A stretch of DNA of 64,000 bases, taken from the NCBI RefSeq assembly GCF_030065545.1, contig NZ_JASJNC010000004.1:124001-188000 (forward strand), given 5' to 3'. The stretch is from Marinicella marina (GTDB lineage Bacteria > Pseudomonadota > Gammaproteobacteria > Xanthomonadales > Marinicellaceae). Position numbers and translations under genes: made by a program. Shown here one piece after another: positions 27,972 to 36,188 of the stretch. A model generated the notes under the pieces. It was not told the origin of the DNA. It searched no databases and saw nothing but the letters and a program-made list of their open reading frames with translations. Every line of letters begins with the position of its first letter. Position 1 is the first letter of the stretch.

Positions 27972-28816
27972 GCCAATACTTGCGCCTTCAAGCCTGCATT
28001 TTGCATAGCCACATGCAGGTTAGCCATAACAAAACCAGACTGTGAACCGCAATCAAAGCGCTGTCCTGCCAGCTTAACAGCCTGCAATCCACTGCTTCTC
28101 ATTAATTCATTCAACGCATCGGTTAATTGATATTCACTGTTTTTGTCCATTTTAGTTTGACGCAAAACGGCAAAAACACTTTGCGGTAAAACATAACGAC
28201 CAATAACACCGTAATTGGATGGAGCTGCATGGGCATCAGGTTTCTCAATGATGTCAGTCACCTGAGTGAAATCACCTTGCCATTCGCTGGGTTGAATCAC
28301 ACCGTAACTGGATATCCTGTCATCTGATACAGCTTCCACACTGATGGTGGCCGACTGTTTCATTTCAGCCACTGCAACCAAACGTTTCAAGGGGTTTACC
28401 TCAGCTTGGATAAAATCATCAGCCAATATCACAGCGAACATTTCATCAGCGCCAATCATTGCCTCTGCCTGCAATACCGCATGACCCAAGCCCAGAGGCG
28501 CGCCTTGTGGGATAAAAACGCGTTGAATTTCAAGCGGTAGCGTATCAAGTTTGTCAACCAAATGAGATTTGTTTTGGGCCATGAATTTGGCCCGTAAGTC
28601 AGGCATTGGATCGAAGTGATCACTGATGGCATGTTTACTGGCACTGGTGATAAAAATCAAAGTTTCGATACCAGCATCGATGGCCTCTTCTACCGCATAC
28701 TGAATCAACGGCTTATCAATTATGGGTAATAACTCCTTGGGAATTGATTTGGTTGCTGGTAAAAACCGAGTACCCATGCCGCCAACTGGAAAAACCGCCT
28801 TGGTAATTTTTTTCAT
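27950..28816 (-). CDS. galU: UTP-glucose-1-phosphate uridylyltransferase
   Basis: Makes UDP-glucose for LPS, capsule and periplasmic glucans. The start at ATG 28816 is preceded by an AAGGA Shine-Dalgarno; an in-frame ATG at 28873 lies inside the upstream gene. The nucleotidyltransferase signature is PVGGMGTRFLPATKSIPKE near residues 10-28 (commonly PAAGLGTR), followed by AVEEAIDAGIE, LGHAVLQA, VILADDFI and EKPDAHAAPSN. Length 288 is normal. It is last in the polysaccharide operon, 1 base after the WbpM-like gene. Confidence 0.93.
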   Translation of the reverse strand: MKKITKAVFPVGGMGTRFLPATKSIPKELLPIIDKPLIQYAVEEAIDAGIETLIFITSASKHAISDHFDPMPDLRAKFMAQNKSHLVDKLDTLPLEIQRVFIPQGAPLGLGHAVLQAEAMIGADEMFAVILADDFIQAEVNPLKRLVAVAEMKQSATISVEAVSDDRISSYGVIQPSEWQGDFTQVTDIIEKPDAHAAPSNYGVIGRYVLPQSVFAVLRQTKMDKNSEYQLTDALNELMRSSGLQAVKLAGQRFDCGSQSGFVMANLHVAMQNAGLKAQVLAYLSSCK

Positions 28817-28817
28817 A

Positions 28818-30683
28818 TTAATCCTTTTCTTTCCTCTGCAGTTCACTGACATCAGATAAAACAGCCAATTCATGCCCTTTGAACTCTGGAACCAATTTTG
28901 TAAGTAGTTGTTTGATCACTTTTTGATCAAATTTAAGCGCTGCTTGGTGCCCTTGTTGGATCAACTGAGGCAAATTTGAAGTTTGGGTTGATACATTCCT
29001 CACACCACTGATTTTTCTGATATTGGTGGGTTCCAGATTTTCAATATCGTAGTGCAATTCCTCGTAAAGTTTTTCACCACCACGCAAACCGGTGATTTTG
29101 ATACTTATTTCTTTGCCTTTGCCTGACAAAGCAATCATGCGTTCAGCCAGTGATTTGATTTTGATGGGTTGACCCATATCTAACACCAAGATTTCGTTGT
29201 CGTTACCCAGCACCAAACTTTGCAGAATGAGCTGACACGCCTCCTCAATGGTCATGAAATAACGTTCCATGTCTTCATGAGTAACGGTTACTGGACCACC
29301 TTTCGCAATCTGCTCCTCAAACAGCGGCACCACAGACCCTGCTGAGCCCAAAACATTACCAAAACGCACGGTCAAATATTCAGTTTTAAAACGTTCGTTC
29401 TTGAACTGACAATACTTTTCAGACAGCCGTTTGGTAGCGCCCATCACACTGTGTGGATTGACCGCTTTATCTGTTGATATCAAGACCATTTTTTCCACCC
29501 CAAAATCAGCACAACAATCGGCCACATTTTGGGTACCAATGACATTATTTAAAAAACCCTCACAAGCGTGGGACTCCAACAATGGAACATGTTTATAAGC
29601 TGCAGCATGAAAAACCACATCTGGTTTGGCTTGTTTGAAAATGTGATATAAATGGGCTTGGTTGGTGACATCGCATAAATGCGATGATGTGACCAATTGG
29701 TGTTGATTAAGTTCTTTATCGATGGCATAAAGATTGTACTCAGAATGCTCTATGATACTCAATTTACTGACACCAATTTTCGCCAACTGACGACACAGTT
29801 CTGAGCCAATCGAACCGCCACCACCAGTGACCATGACCGATTTGTTTTTGATATATTCAGCCACCTGTTGCCAATCCAACTCGACTTTGTCACGGCCCAG
29901 TAAATCCTCAACAGTGATTGGCTGTAGCTGATTGATATTAATCAGATGTTGATCAAAATCCTCAGGATCTGGCGCCACCCTGATGGTGCAATTGCTGTCA
30001 GCCAACTCATCAATGACCTTTTTAATCAGCTCCACCTCTGGCTGTTGCTTGGCAATGACCACCAAATTAATTTCAAAGTCATCAACCAGATCAAGTAAGT
30101 TATCCAGACCCGATTGAATTTTCACTCCTCGAATTTGAGTGCCTTTGAATTCCTTACTGTCATCGATAATGCGGATGACTTGACAAGCATGGTTGCTTGC
30201 GGCATTGCGAATGAACAACTCAGCGATATGACCTGCCCCAATCAGCAGCACCCTGGGCCTGTCATGATCAGTTAAGTTAAAATACTGGTCTTTCCACAAT
30301 CGGTAAGTGATTCTTGGACCGCCCCAAAACAGTACCAACAAGACTGGATACATCAATAACACACTGCGAGGAATGCCATCCAAACGATTGAATAAGAAAA
30401 AGAACAACACTATAGCAAGTGTGCCTACAGTGGCAGACTTAACCAAATTAATCAGGTCAGGCACACTGGCAAATCGCCACAAGCCACGGTACATATTGAA
30501 AGCAAAACAAATAACAGCTTGAATGACCATCACCGCCAATATCTCAGCTGACCACAACTCTATGGCTGGAGATTCAGGCCAAATGCTGTATCTGATAAAA
30601 AAACAACACACCCAAGCCAGCCATGTCATGAATAAATCATGAGCAACAACAGCCAGTCTTAAATGAAGTATGCGATTTTTCAT
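28818..30683 (-). CDS. WbpM/PglF-like nucleotide-sugar 4,6-dehydratase
   Basis: A 621-residue inner-membrane enzyme expected to convert UDP-GlcNAc to its 4-keto-6-deoxy derivative for O-antigen or glycan synthesis. Four transmembrane helices lie within residues 8-122, a CoA-binding-like Rossmann domain with VLLIGAGHIAE at 145-155, and the catalytic SDR domain begins at VMVTGGGGSIGSEL (284-296). The active-site stretch STDKAVNP is at 403-410, with M414-x3-K418 replacing the usual Tyr-x3-Lys, as in FlaA1/WbpM. It is followed directly by galU. Confidence 0.9.
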   Translation of the reverse strand: MKNRILHLRLAVVAHDLFMTWLAWVCCFFIRYSIWPESPAIELWSAEILAVMVIQAVICFAFNMYRGLWRFASVPDLINLVKSATVGTLAIVLFFFLFNRLDGIPRSVLLMYPVLLVLFWGGPRITYRLWKDQYFNLTDHDRPRVLLIGAGHIAELFIRNAASNHACQVIRIIDDSKEFKGTQIRGVKIQSGLDNLLDLVDDFEINLVVIAKQQPEVELIKKVIDELADSNCTIRVAPDPEDFDQHLININQLQPITVEDLLGRDKVELDWQQVAEYIKNKSVMVTGGGGSIGSELCRQLAKIGVSKLSIIEHSEYNLYAIDKELNQHQLVTSSHLCDVTNQAHLYHIFKQAKPDVVFHAAAYKHVPLLESHACEGFLNNVIGTQNVADCCADFGVEKMVLISTDKAVNPHSVMGATKRLSEKYCQFKNERFKTEYLTVRFGNVLGSAGSVVPLFEEQIAKGGPVTVTHEDMERYFMTIEEACQLILQSLVLGNDNEILVLDMGQPIKIKSLAERMIALSGKGKEISIKITGLRGGEKLYEELHYDIENLEPTNIRKISGVRNVSTQTSNLPQLIQQGHQAALKFDQKVIKQLLTKLVPEFKGHELAVLSDVSELQRKEKD

Positions 30684-30692
30684 GTCGGTATT

Positions 30693-31658
30693 TTAACGCC
30701 CGTATCGGTAAGTTTTCATAAAAATACCCAGCAGCAGCAAATAAACTGCAAAAAACAGCAGCCAATCGCTAATTTCTGACCAAGACATCACCCAAGCCAA
30801 TCCACAACAAGCCAATGTAACTGAAGCATAAATCAACGCCACACTCGGGTGCGACCAATGTTGTTTGATCAAACGCTGATAAAGGTGGGTGGCATGCGCT
30901 TGAGTCAAATTCTCTGAATTTACCATGCGCTGGAGCAATGTCATGGTTGCGTCGACTATAAAGACTGCATGTATTACTGCTATTTGCGACAAACTCAATA
31001 ATCCGTAGATGTAGCTATATAAGGCCATTACAGCCACCACCAAAGCCATCGGTAAACTGCCTGAATCACCCATAAAAAGTTTGCGCAGAATCAGATTAAA
31101 AAACAAGTACACCAACAACACCAACAAGGTGGCCAAAAACAGGTAATGAAAAACCGTGACTTGGCTGAATTTTTCCAGTAATAACCAGCCATAAAAACCC
31201 ACAGTAATCAAAGCGTGTAGTCCGGCCAAACCATTTGCTCCGTCCATGAAATTAAATAGATTCAACCACCATAACAAAGCCACCATCAAAAATAACAGCA
31301 ACCATATTTGGTTATTAAAACCAAGATAAAACAACAGGCCAACAGCAACCAATAACTGAACCACCAAGCGTAATTTAAAAGATAAATCACGGCGGTCATC
31401 CCAAAATCCCAATAACGACAGAATCAATACCAAATAGAACGGCACAAACAACGGGTACTGATACAGCCCAATCAAACTCCAAGGAACGAACAAAAAAAGA
31501 CCGGCGCCGGTCAAAGCATCACCTTGATGCAAACTGCGTTCAGTGGCTTGGTCATGCACCCGCAGGGGGCTGCGGTAGGCATACCACCACAAAATCAGCA
31601 ATACCAACGATGCGGCCACCAGTGGCCAAGCAAATGGATTATTCAGACTCAAGTCCAT
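30693..31658 (-). CDS. WbpL/WecA-like polyprenyl-phosphate N-acetylhexosamine-1-P transferase
   Basis: Predicted to start lipid-linked glycan synthesis by moving a sugar-1-phosphate onto undecaprenyl phosphate. The 321-residue protein has about ten transmembrane segments. Family signatures visible are LLGFWDDRRDLS (aspartates in a cytoplasmic loop), NLFNFMDGANGLAG and LFMGDSGSLPMAL. Its start overlaps the lapB stop by 20 bases. Pairing with a WbpM-like dehydratase downstream mirrors the Pseudomonas wbpL-wbpM pair and suggests the first sugar is a QuiNAc- or FucNAc-like residue (inference). Confidence 0.87.
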   Translation of the reverse strand: MDLSLNNPFAWPLVAASLVLLILWWYAYRSPLRVHDQATERSLHQGDALTGAGLFLFVPWSLIGLYQYPLFVPFYLVLILSLLGFWDDRRDLSFKLRLVVQLLVAVGLLFYLGFNNQIWLLLFLMVALLWWLNLFNFMDGANGLAGLHALITVGFYGWLLLEKFSQVTVFHYLFLATLLVLLVYLFFNLILRKLFMGDSGSLPMALVVAVMALYSYIYGLLSLSQIAVIHAVFIVDATMTLLQRMVNSENLTQAHATHLYQRLIKQHWSHPSVALIYASVTLACCGLAWVMSWSEISDWLLFFAVYLLLLGIFMKTYRYGR

Positions 31659-32820
31659 AGATAGGTTTAACTACACCCCAGTTTTTACAACTGGGGCATT
31701 GCCAATGTAATGATTTGGCGCCGAAACCACATTTGCGACAGCGCAGCTTAGGTTTATTCTTTAGCAGTTTATCAATCAGGTCTTTCAACACATTGAAGTA
31801 AGCAAAATCATCACCCAGTTGACTTAAATCAGCTTCATTTAATTCAATCAACGCATTCAAACCTTTGAAAGATGCACGGTTATTGAGTTGTTCGGTCAGA
31901 AACTCCGTAGCAAACGCCTCACCTTTCTCAACCGAATAAAATTGAGCCAAAGCCAGCACGGGAGACACCCCCTGATAGTGTTCAATCCAGCGCAACAGTT
32001 CTGCTTCTAATTCATCACCTTTTTTTAAAGCCAAATAACATTCAACCATGTCCTCAATAAACAAAGGAATGAAAGCGGGATCAGCTTGTTTCGCTGCATG
32101 ATACTCATCAATGGCTGCCTGCCATTGCTTATTTTGCTGTTTGATTTTGGCACAAATGAGGTGCGATCGAACCGCCCTCTCATCAACCCTTAAGGCTGAA
32201 GATAAATACTTTTCAGCTTGTTCAATGTCTTCCTGCTGTAAAGACAACTCGGCCAATTCACAATAGAAATGACCAATGGGTACTTGCATGTTTCGGTTGG
32301 TGGCACTTTGAAAACGACTGGCTGATTTGATTGCTTGTAGCCAGTCTTGTTCTTGCTGGTATATTTCGACCAAAGAATGCAGGGCCTCAGGGGTGTGCGC
32401 TTCTATTTCAACCAATTCAGAAAATAACACTTCGGCACGGTCTAATAAACCAGCACTCATATAGTCTTTTCCTATGGCCAACAAAGCCCGTGTGCGGTAT
32501 CGCTCGGGCAACTCTGCTTGTGCAATCAGAGCTTGATGTAGTTTGATAGCACGATCAACTTCACCCTTGCGGCGGTATAAGTTACCCAAAGCCAATTGTG
32601 GCTCAAAAGTTTCTTGTGACGTTTCTGCCAGCTGAATAAACACATCAATGGCTTTATCAGATTCATCATTCAATAAGTAGTTCAAGCCTTTGAAATACCT
32701 GTGATTGAGTTGTTGAAATGTTCTTTTGGTTTTACCTGTTTTCAGAATAATGGCCAAATACAGACCCATCAAAATGCCTGCCAACAACGCCACAGATGTC
32801 CACAAAAAATGTGAGCTCAT
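31639..32820 (-). CDS. lapB: Lipopolysaccharide assembly protein B
   Basis: Regulates LPS synthesis by promoting LpxC turnover through FtsH in E. coli. One N-terminal transmembrane helix (residues 6-25) is followed by about nine TPR-type repeats, with FEPQLALGNLYRRKGEVDRAI as an early example, and a C-terminal rubredoxin-like knuckle with C361, C364, C375 and C378. Length (393) matches E. coli LapB/YciM. It overlaps lapA by 4 nt and continues into glycan genes, linking LPS control to polysaccharide initiation. Confidence 0.94.
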   Translation of the reverse strand: MSSHFLWTSVALLAGILMGLYLAIILKTGKTKRTFQQLNHRYFKGLNYLLNDESDKAIDVFIQLAETSQETFEPQLALGNLYRRKGEVDRAIKLHQALIAQAELPERYRTRALLAIGKDYMSAGLLDRAEVLFSELVEIEAHTPEALHSLVEIYQQEQDWLQAIKSASRFQSATNRNMQVPIGHFYCELAELSLQQEDIEQAEKYLSSALRVDERAVRSHLICAKIKQQNKQWQAAIDEYHAAKQADPAFIPLFIEDMVECYLALKKGDELEAELLRWIEHYQGVSPVLALAQFYSVEKGEAFATEFLTEQLNNRASFKGLNALIELNEADLSQLGDDFAYFNVLKDLIDKLLKNKPKLRCRKCGFGAKSLHWQCPSCKNWGVVKPIYGLESE

Positions 32821-33152
32821 GGCATTTTGACCACCGATGACTCACTGTTTTGTGACTGCAATTCAGCTTGTTTTTGTTGTTCATCTTGTGACTGCTTTAT
32901 TTTGAAGTATTCACGCTGCCAATAAACCCTGTTGCGATGAGCAGGCCAGATCCAGACCACCCAACTCAGCATCAAACCTAACAACAAACCGGCACAAGCA
33001 AACAACAGCAGCATGAACCCCAAAGGCAGACTGAGTTGATACCAGTAAAGATTAAGCTCAATTGAATCTGCATTTAAACTGCTGATGGCAACAGCAGCCA
33101 GTAGTAGAAATATCACAACTATCAAGGTAAATATTTTTTTTAGTGTACTCAT
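32817..33152 (-). CDS. lapA: Lipopolysaccharide assembly protein A (LapA domain)
   Basis: A small inner-membrane protein of 111 residues with two transmembrane helices (about 6-24 and 41-66) and a charged, glutamine-rich cytoplasmic tail that probably forms a short coiled coil (KIKQSQDEQQKQAELQSQ). The pattern N-A-D-S-I-E-L-N-L between the helices is typical of LapA/YciS. It overlaps lapB by 4 nt, the same gene pair as in E. coli, where LapA partners LapB. Confidence 0.9.
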   Translation of the reverse strand: MSTLKKIFTLIVVIFLLLAAVAISSLNADSIELNLYWYQLSLPLGFMLLLFACAGLLLGLMLSWVVWIWPAHRNRVYWQREYFKIKQSQDEQQKQAELQSQNSESSVVKMP

Positions 33153-33176
33153 GTCAGTTATTATAGTTTGAAGCGC

Positions 33177-33905
33177 TCATTGAATACCAGAAGCAACTGC
33201 CATTTCAGCTTGAGCGATGATTTCCTGGGTGTTTTTTGTGTTGATTTCTTCGATTGATATTGGCTGATGAAATGTCATGGTGATTTTCCCCGGCAAAATT
33301 CTCAAACCACCAGATGCCATCACACCATCCGCACCTGAAATCGAGACCGGTAATATAGGTAACTGCAAATCCTTGGCCATGCGAAAAGCACCCTTTTTAA
33401 AGGGTTTGAGCTGGCCTGCTACACTGCGCGTTCCCTCAGGAAAGAAAAACACTGAATTACCATCAACCAATTGTGCTTTGGCTTTTTGCATGGCTCGAAT
33501 CGAAGCTTGGCGGTTCCTGCGATCGACATAGATGTGACCCATTTTTTCACAAGCAAAACCAACAAAAGGCATTTTTCTTAATTCAATTTTCATCACCCAC
33601 TTAAAATCCAATGGCAAATAACCATAAACTAATAAGATGTCATAAGTACTTTGATGATTCGCCACCACCACATAGGATTGTTCAGGCACAATATGTTGCT
33701 GACCTTTCCTACTGACCCAAACAGGTGTGATCCACAATATTAAGCGCCCCCATAAACGGGCAACATATCGCCCCGCAAACTTCACTGCGCCAGCAATTGA
33801 TAGGATACTGACAATGATTGCGGTGACAGCAGTTAAGATCCATGCCACTGGATAAACCACCAACCAAACATAAATCTGATAAATATGAGTCAAAAGATTT
33901 TTCAT
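33177..33905 (-). CDS. 1-acyl-sn-glycerol-3-phosphate acyltransferase (PlsC-like)
   Basis: Acylates lysophosphatidic acid to phosphatidic acid at the inner membrane, or a related lysolipid. I start at ATG 33905; a longer frame to 33986 adds an atypical N-terminus. Two hydrophobic segments cover residues 10-40. The acyltransferase motif H-x4-D is NHQSTYD (H84, D89), followed by KIELRKMPFVG and FPEGTRS at 155-161. At 242 residues it is the usual size. It is first in the run leading to lapA-lapB, 24 bases upstream of lapA. Confidence 0.9.
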   Translation of the reverse strand: MKNLLTHIYQIYVWLVVYPVAWILTAVTAIIVSILSIAGAVKFAGRYVARLWGRLILWITPVWVSRKGQQHIVPEQSYVVVANHQSTYDILLVYGYLPLDFKWVMKIELRKMPFVGFACEKMGHIYVDRRNRQASIRAMQKAKAQLVDGNSVFFFPEGTRSVAGQLKPFKKGAFRMAKDLQLPILPVSISGADGVMASGGLRILPGKITMTFHQPISIEEINTKNTQEIIAQAEMAVASGIQ

Positions 33906-34117
33906 GGGGGCATTATAAGGGAATGTTCTTGGCTCTTCATACATTTTGTTTTGACAAAATACCAGCGACCGCATCGAACATGACATAGTTATTCAGTCAG
34001 TTCACTCTGCCAATGTATGGCATTTTTAATCGCGATTATGATGGTGGGTGTTTAAGGCATTGCGCTACAGAACCAAGCTTACATTAAGCGTTGTTTTGAT
34101 GGAGGGCTTACCTGAAT

Positions 34118-34147
34118 GTGACAAATCCCTGCCAACATTGGTAAAAT
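34118..34147 (+). promoter_or_regulatory. Candidate promoter for the amgK-murU operon
   Basis: GTGACA (34118-34123) and TAAAAT (34142-34147) are spaced by 18 bases, a reasonable sigma-70 match about 25 bases before the exported protein gene. The rest of the 267-base gap to the PlsC-like gene shows no other feature I can name. Confidence 0.45.
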
Positions 34148-34172
34148 AGCCTTTTTTGAGTTGAGTCATTTC

Positions 34173-34481
34173 ATGATTAAATCAGTTTTTTTCACCTTAA
34201 GTTTATTGTTTTTCACCTGTTTCGCTGTATCGGCTGATGTCTTATTGATTGAGCGGGTCGAGGCAAAAGCGGGACTGGATGTGCCAAAAAAGTCTGCAAC
34301 CATGAGTCAAGTAAGGGCACAATACGGTGACCCATTGGCTGAATCAGCGGCAGTAGGTGAACCACCCATCACTCGCTGGGAATACCCAGATTACATTGTT
34401 TATTTCGAACACCAGCACGTCATAACCACTGTACTTAAAAAATCAAAAGCCACTGCAACCCAACCCGATTCAATCGAATAA
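34173..34481 (+). CDS. Small exported protein of unknown function ahead of amgK
   Basis: A 102-residue protein with a clear signal peptide (residues 1-20, cleaved near VSADV). The mature part is soluble and small, containing VRAQYGDPLAES, EPPITRWEYPDYIVYFEHQHVI. The aromatic strand pattern resembles the small SmpA/BamE-like or outer-membrane-assembly fold, though I cannot confirm that. ATG 34173 is used; a TTG at 34161 is in frame. It sits 8 bases upstream of amgK and is probably the first gene of the amgK-murU operon. I do not recognise the family with confidence. Confidence 0.75.
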   Translation: MIKSVFFTLSLLFFTCFAVSADVLLIERVEAKAGLDVPKKSATMSQVRAQYGDPLAESAAVGEPPITRWEYPDYIVYFEHQHVITTVLKKSKATATQPDSIE

Positions 34482-34489
34482 AGGCCGAC

Positions 34490-35470
34490 ATGAAACGCAG
34501 TAAGCACAGACAACAGTGGTTGTCTGATTTTTTTGCAGGTGAGCCATTTAAACTCAGACCAGCTTCCGAAGATGCCTCTTTTCGCAGCTACTACCGCATA
34601 ACAACAGCACAGCAGTCTTATATCTTGATGGACGCGCCTCCCGCGCACGAGGACTGCAAGCCATTCATTAAAGTTCTAAAATTGCTACAGCAAAGTCACG
34701 TCAATGTACCTCAATTATTCGCTGAAGATTTACAACAAGGATTTTTATTGCTGGCTGATTTTGGTAATACCCTTTATTTAGACGCACTTAAAGAGGATAC
34801 CGTTGATGAACTGTATGGAGCAGCGATCAAATCACTGATTAACATTCAAAATACACCTGCCGCAGATCTGCTGCCCCAATATGACAGTGAATTACTACTC
34901 AATGAAATGCAGTTATTTGAAGATTGGTTCATTCAAAAACACTTGGCTGTAACACTTAATGAAACTCAGAAAAAGGTTATCAAAAACACCTTTGAATTGT
35001 TGAAAAACAACGCCATTGAGCAGCCACAAGCCATGGTTCACCGTGATTTTCATAGTCGAAATTTAATGGTCACCAGCAGTCATTCACCTGGCGTGATTGA
35101 CTTCCAGGACGCCGTGCATGGCCCTTATACCTATGATTTAGTCTCTCTACTGAAAGACTGCTATATCAGTTGGCCTGATGAAAAAGTCCATGCCATTTGT
35201 GAGGTATTTAAAAACCAATCAAATCATCACACAGCTGAAATCAGTGACGAACAATTCATGCGATGGTTTGATTTGATGGGCGCCCAAAGACACCTCAAAG
35301 CCATTGGCATATTCTGTCGACTGCACTACAGAGACGGCAAATCCGGCTATTTAAATGACATCCCCAGAACCATGCGTTACCTGCTCAAAACTGCAAAAAA
35401 ACACCCTGACTTGGCAGCGTTTGCACAATTACTCGATGACATTCAGCCCAAATTAGCCAGCGCACAATGA
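34490..35470 (+). CDS. amgK: N-acetylmuramate/N-acetylglucosamine anomeric kinase
   Basis: Phosphorylates MurNAc at the anomeric carbon to MurNAc alpha-1-phosphate, feeding MurU. The 326-residue APH-like kinase has the nucleotide lobe with EDASFRSYYRI, a catalytic loop MVHRDFHSRNLMV and the metal-binding GVIDFQDAVHGPYTYDL. The DFHSRN version of the loop and its fusion into an operon with MurU favour AmgK over an aminoglycoside kinase. Its stop overlaps the murU ATG by 4 nt. Together with AnmK and a MupP phosphatase (not in the window) this gives a complete MurNAc salvage route to UDP-MurNAc. Confidence 0.93.
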   Translation: MKRSKHRQQWLSDFFAGEPFKLRPASEDASFRSYYRITTAQQSYILMDAPPAHEDCKPFIKVLKLLQQSHVNVPQLFAEDLQQGFLLLADFGNTLYLDALKEDTVDELYGAAIKSLINIQNTPAADLLPQYDSELLLNEMQLFEDWFIQKHLAVTLNETQKKVIKNTFELLKNNAIEQPQAMVHRDFHSRNLMVTSSHSPGVIDFQDAVHGPYTYDLVSLLKDCYISWPDEKVHAICEVFKNQSNHHTAEISDEQFMRWFDLMGAQRHLKAIGIFCRLHYRDGKSGYLNDIPRTMRYLLKTAKKHPDLAAFAQLLDDIQPKLASAQ

Positions 35471-36144
35471 AAGCCTTGATATTTGCTGCAGGCCGTGGTG
35501 AAAGATTAAAACCTCTGACCGATCACACACCCAAACCATTGGTCAATATCAAACAAAAACCGCTGATTCAGTACCACATTGAAGCGTTGATGCGAGCTGG
35601 TGTGACTGAGTTTATTATCAATGCCAGTTGGTTACATCAACAAATCATTGAGTTCATTAATGCATTAACCAAAAAACATAGATTCAGACAAATTAACGTT
35701 CAATTTTCAATCGAGCCCAATGCCCCCCTTGAGACCGGTGGTGGTCTGTTAAAAGCACTGCCCATGCTGGGCAAAGAAGCTTTTATCGTAGTCAATGCCG
35801 ATGTGTTCACAGATTTTGATTTTAACCAATTAAAACAACCTTTGGATGATGCGGTTGCTCATTTGGTTATGGTAACCAATCCATCCCATAACCCTGAGGG
35901 CGATTTCTCCCTTAAGGATGGCGTACTTAAACAGAAATCACCCAACCAAAAAACTTACACATACGCTGGTATTGGTTTGTATACACCAAGAATTTTATCT
36001 CCGCCTTTTTCTTCCGACACATTCAGCTTAACACCACACATCAAAGCAGCCGTAGATAAACAACTCATTACAGCTCACCTACATGAATCTCAATGGCATG
36101 ATGTGGGCACCACTGAACGCCTTAATGCTTTAAACCGCAGGTGA
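35467..36144 (+). CDS. murU: N-acetylmuramate alpha-1-phosphate uridylyltransferase
   Basis: Converts MurNAc-1-phosphate and UTP to UDP-MurNAc, bypassing de novo synthesis and therefore fosfomycin action in species that have it. The nucleotidyltransferase signature is FAAGRGERLKPLTDHTPKPL in the first 25 residues, with ETGGGLLKALP and the metal-binding VNADVFTDFD downstream. Length (225) is right for MurU. It is coupled to amgK; the product of the pair is UDP-MurNAc in the cytoplasm. Confidence 0.93.
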   Translation: MKALIFAAGRGERLKPLTDHTPKPLVNIKQKPLIQYHIEALMRAGVTEFIINASWLHQQIIEFINALTKKHRFRQINVQFSIEPNAPLETGGGLLKALPMLGKEAFIVVNADVFTDFDFNQLKQPLDDAVAHLVMVTNPSHNPEGDFSLKDGVLKQKSPNQKTYTYAGIGLYTPRILSPPFSSDTFSLTPHIKAAVDKQLITAHLHESQWHDVGTTERLNALNRR

Positions 36145-36188
36145 TGTTAGAATCAAGCCTAAAAACAGGGAACAAAACAATAATAACT

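Noticed and set aside
33906-34172. Possible tRNA or small RNA in the gap before the amgK operon
   Set aside because: I looked for acceptor and T-arm patterns and found none; only a promoter-like pair is visible.
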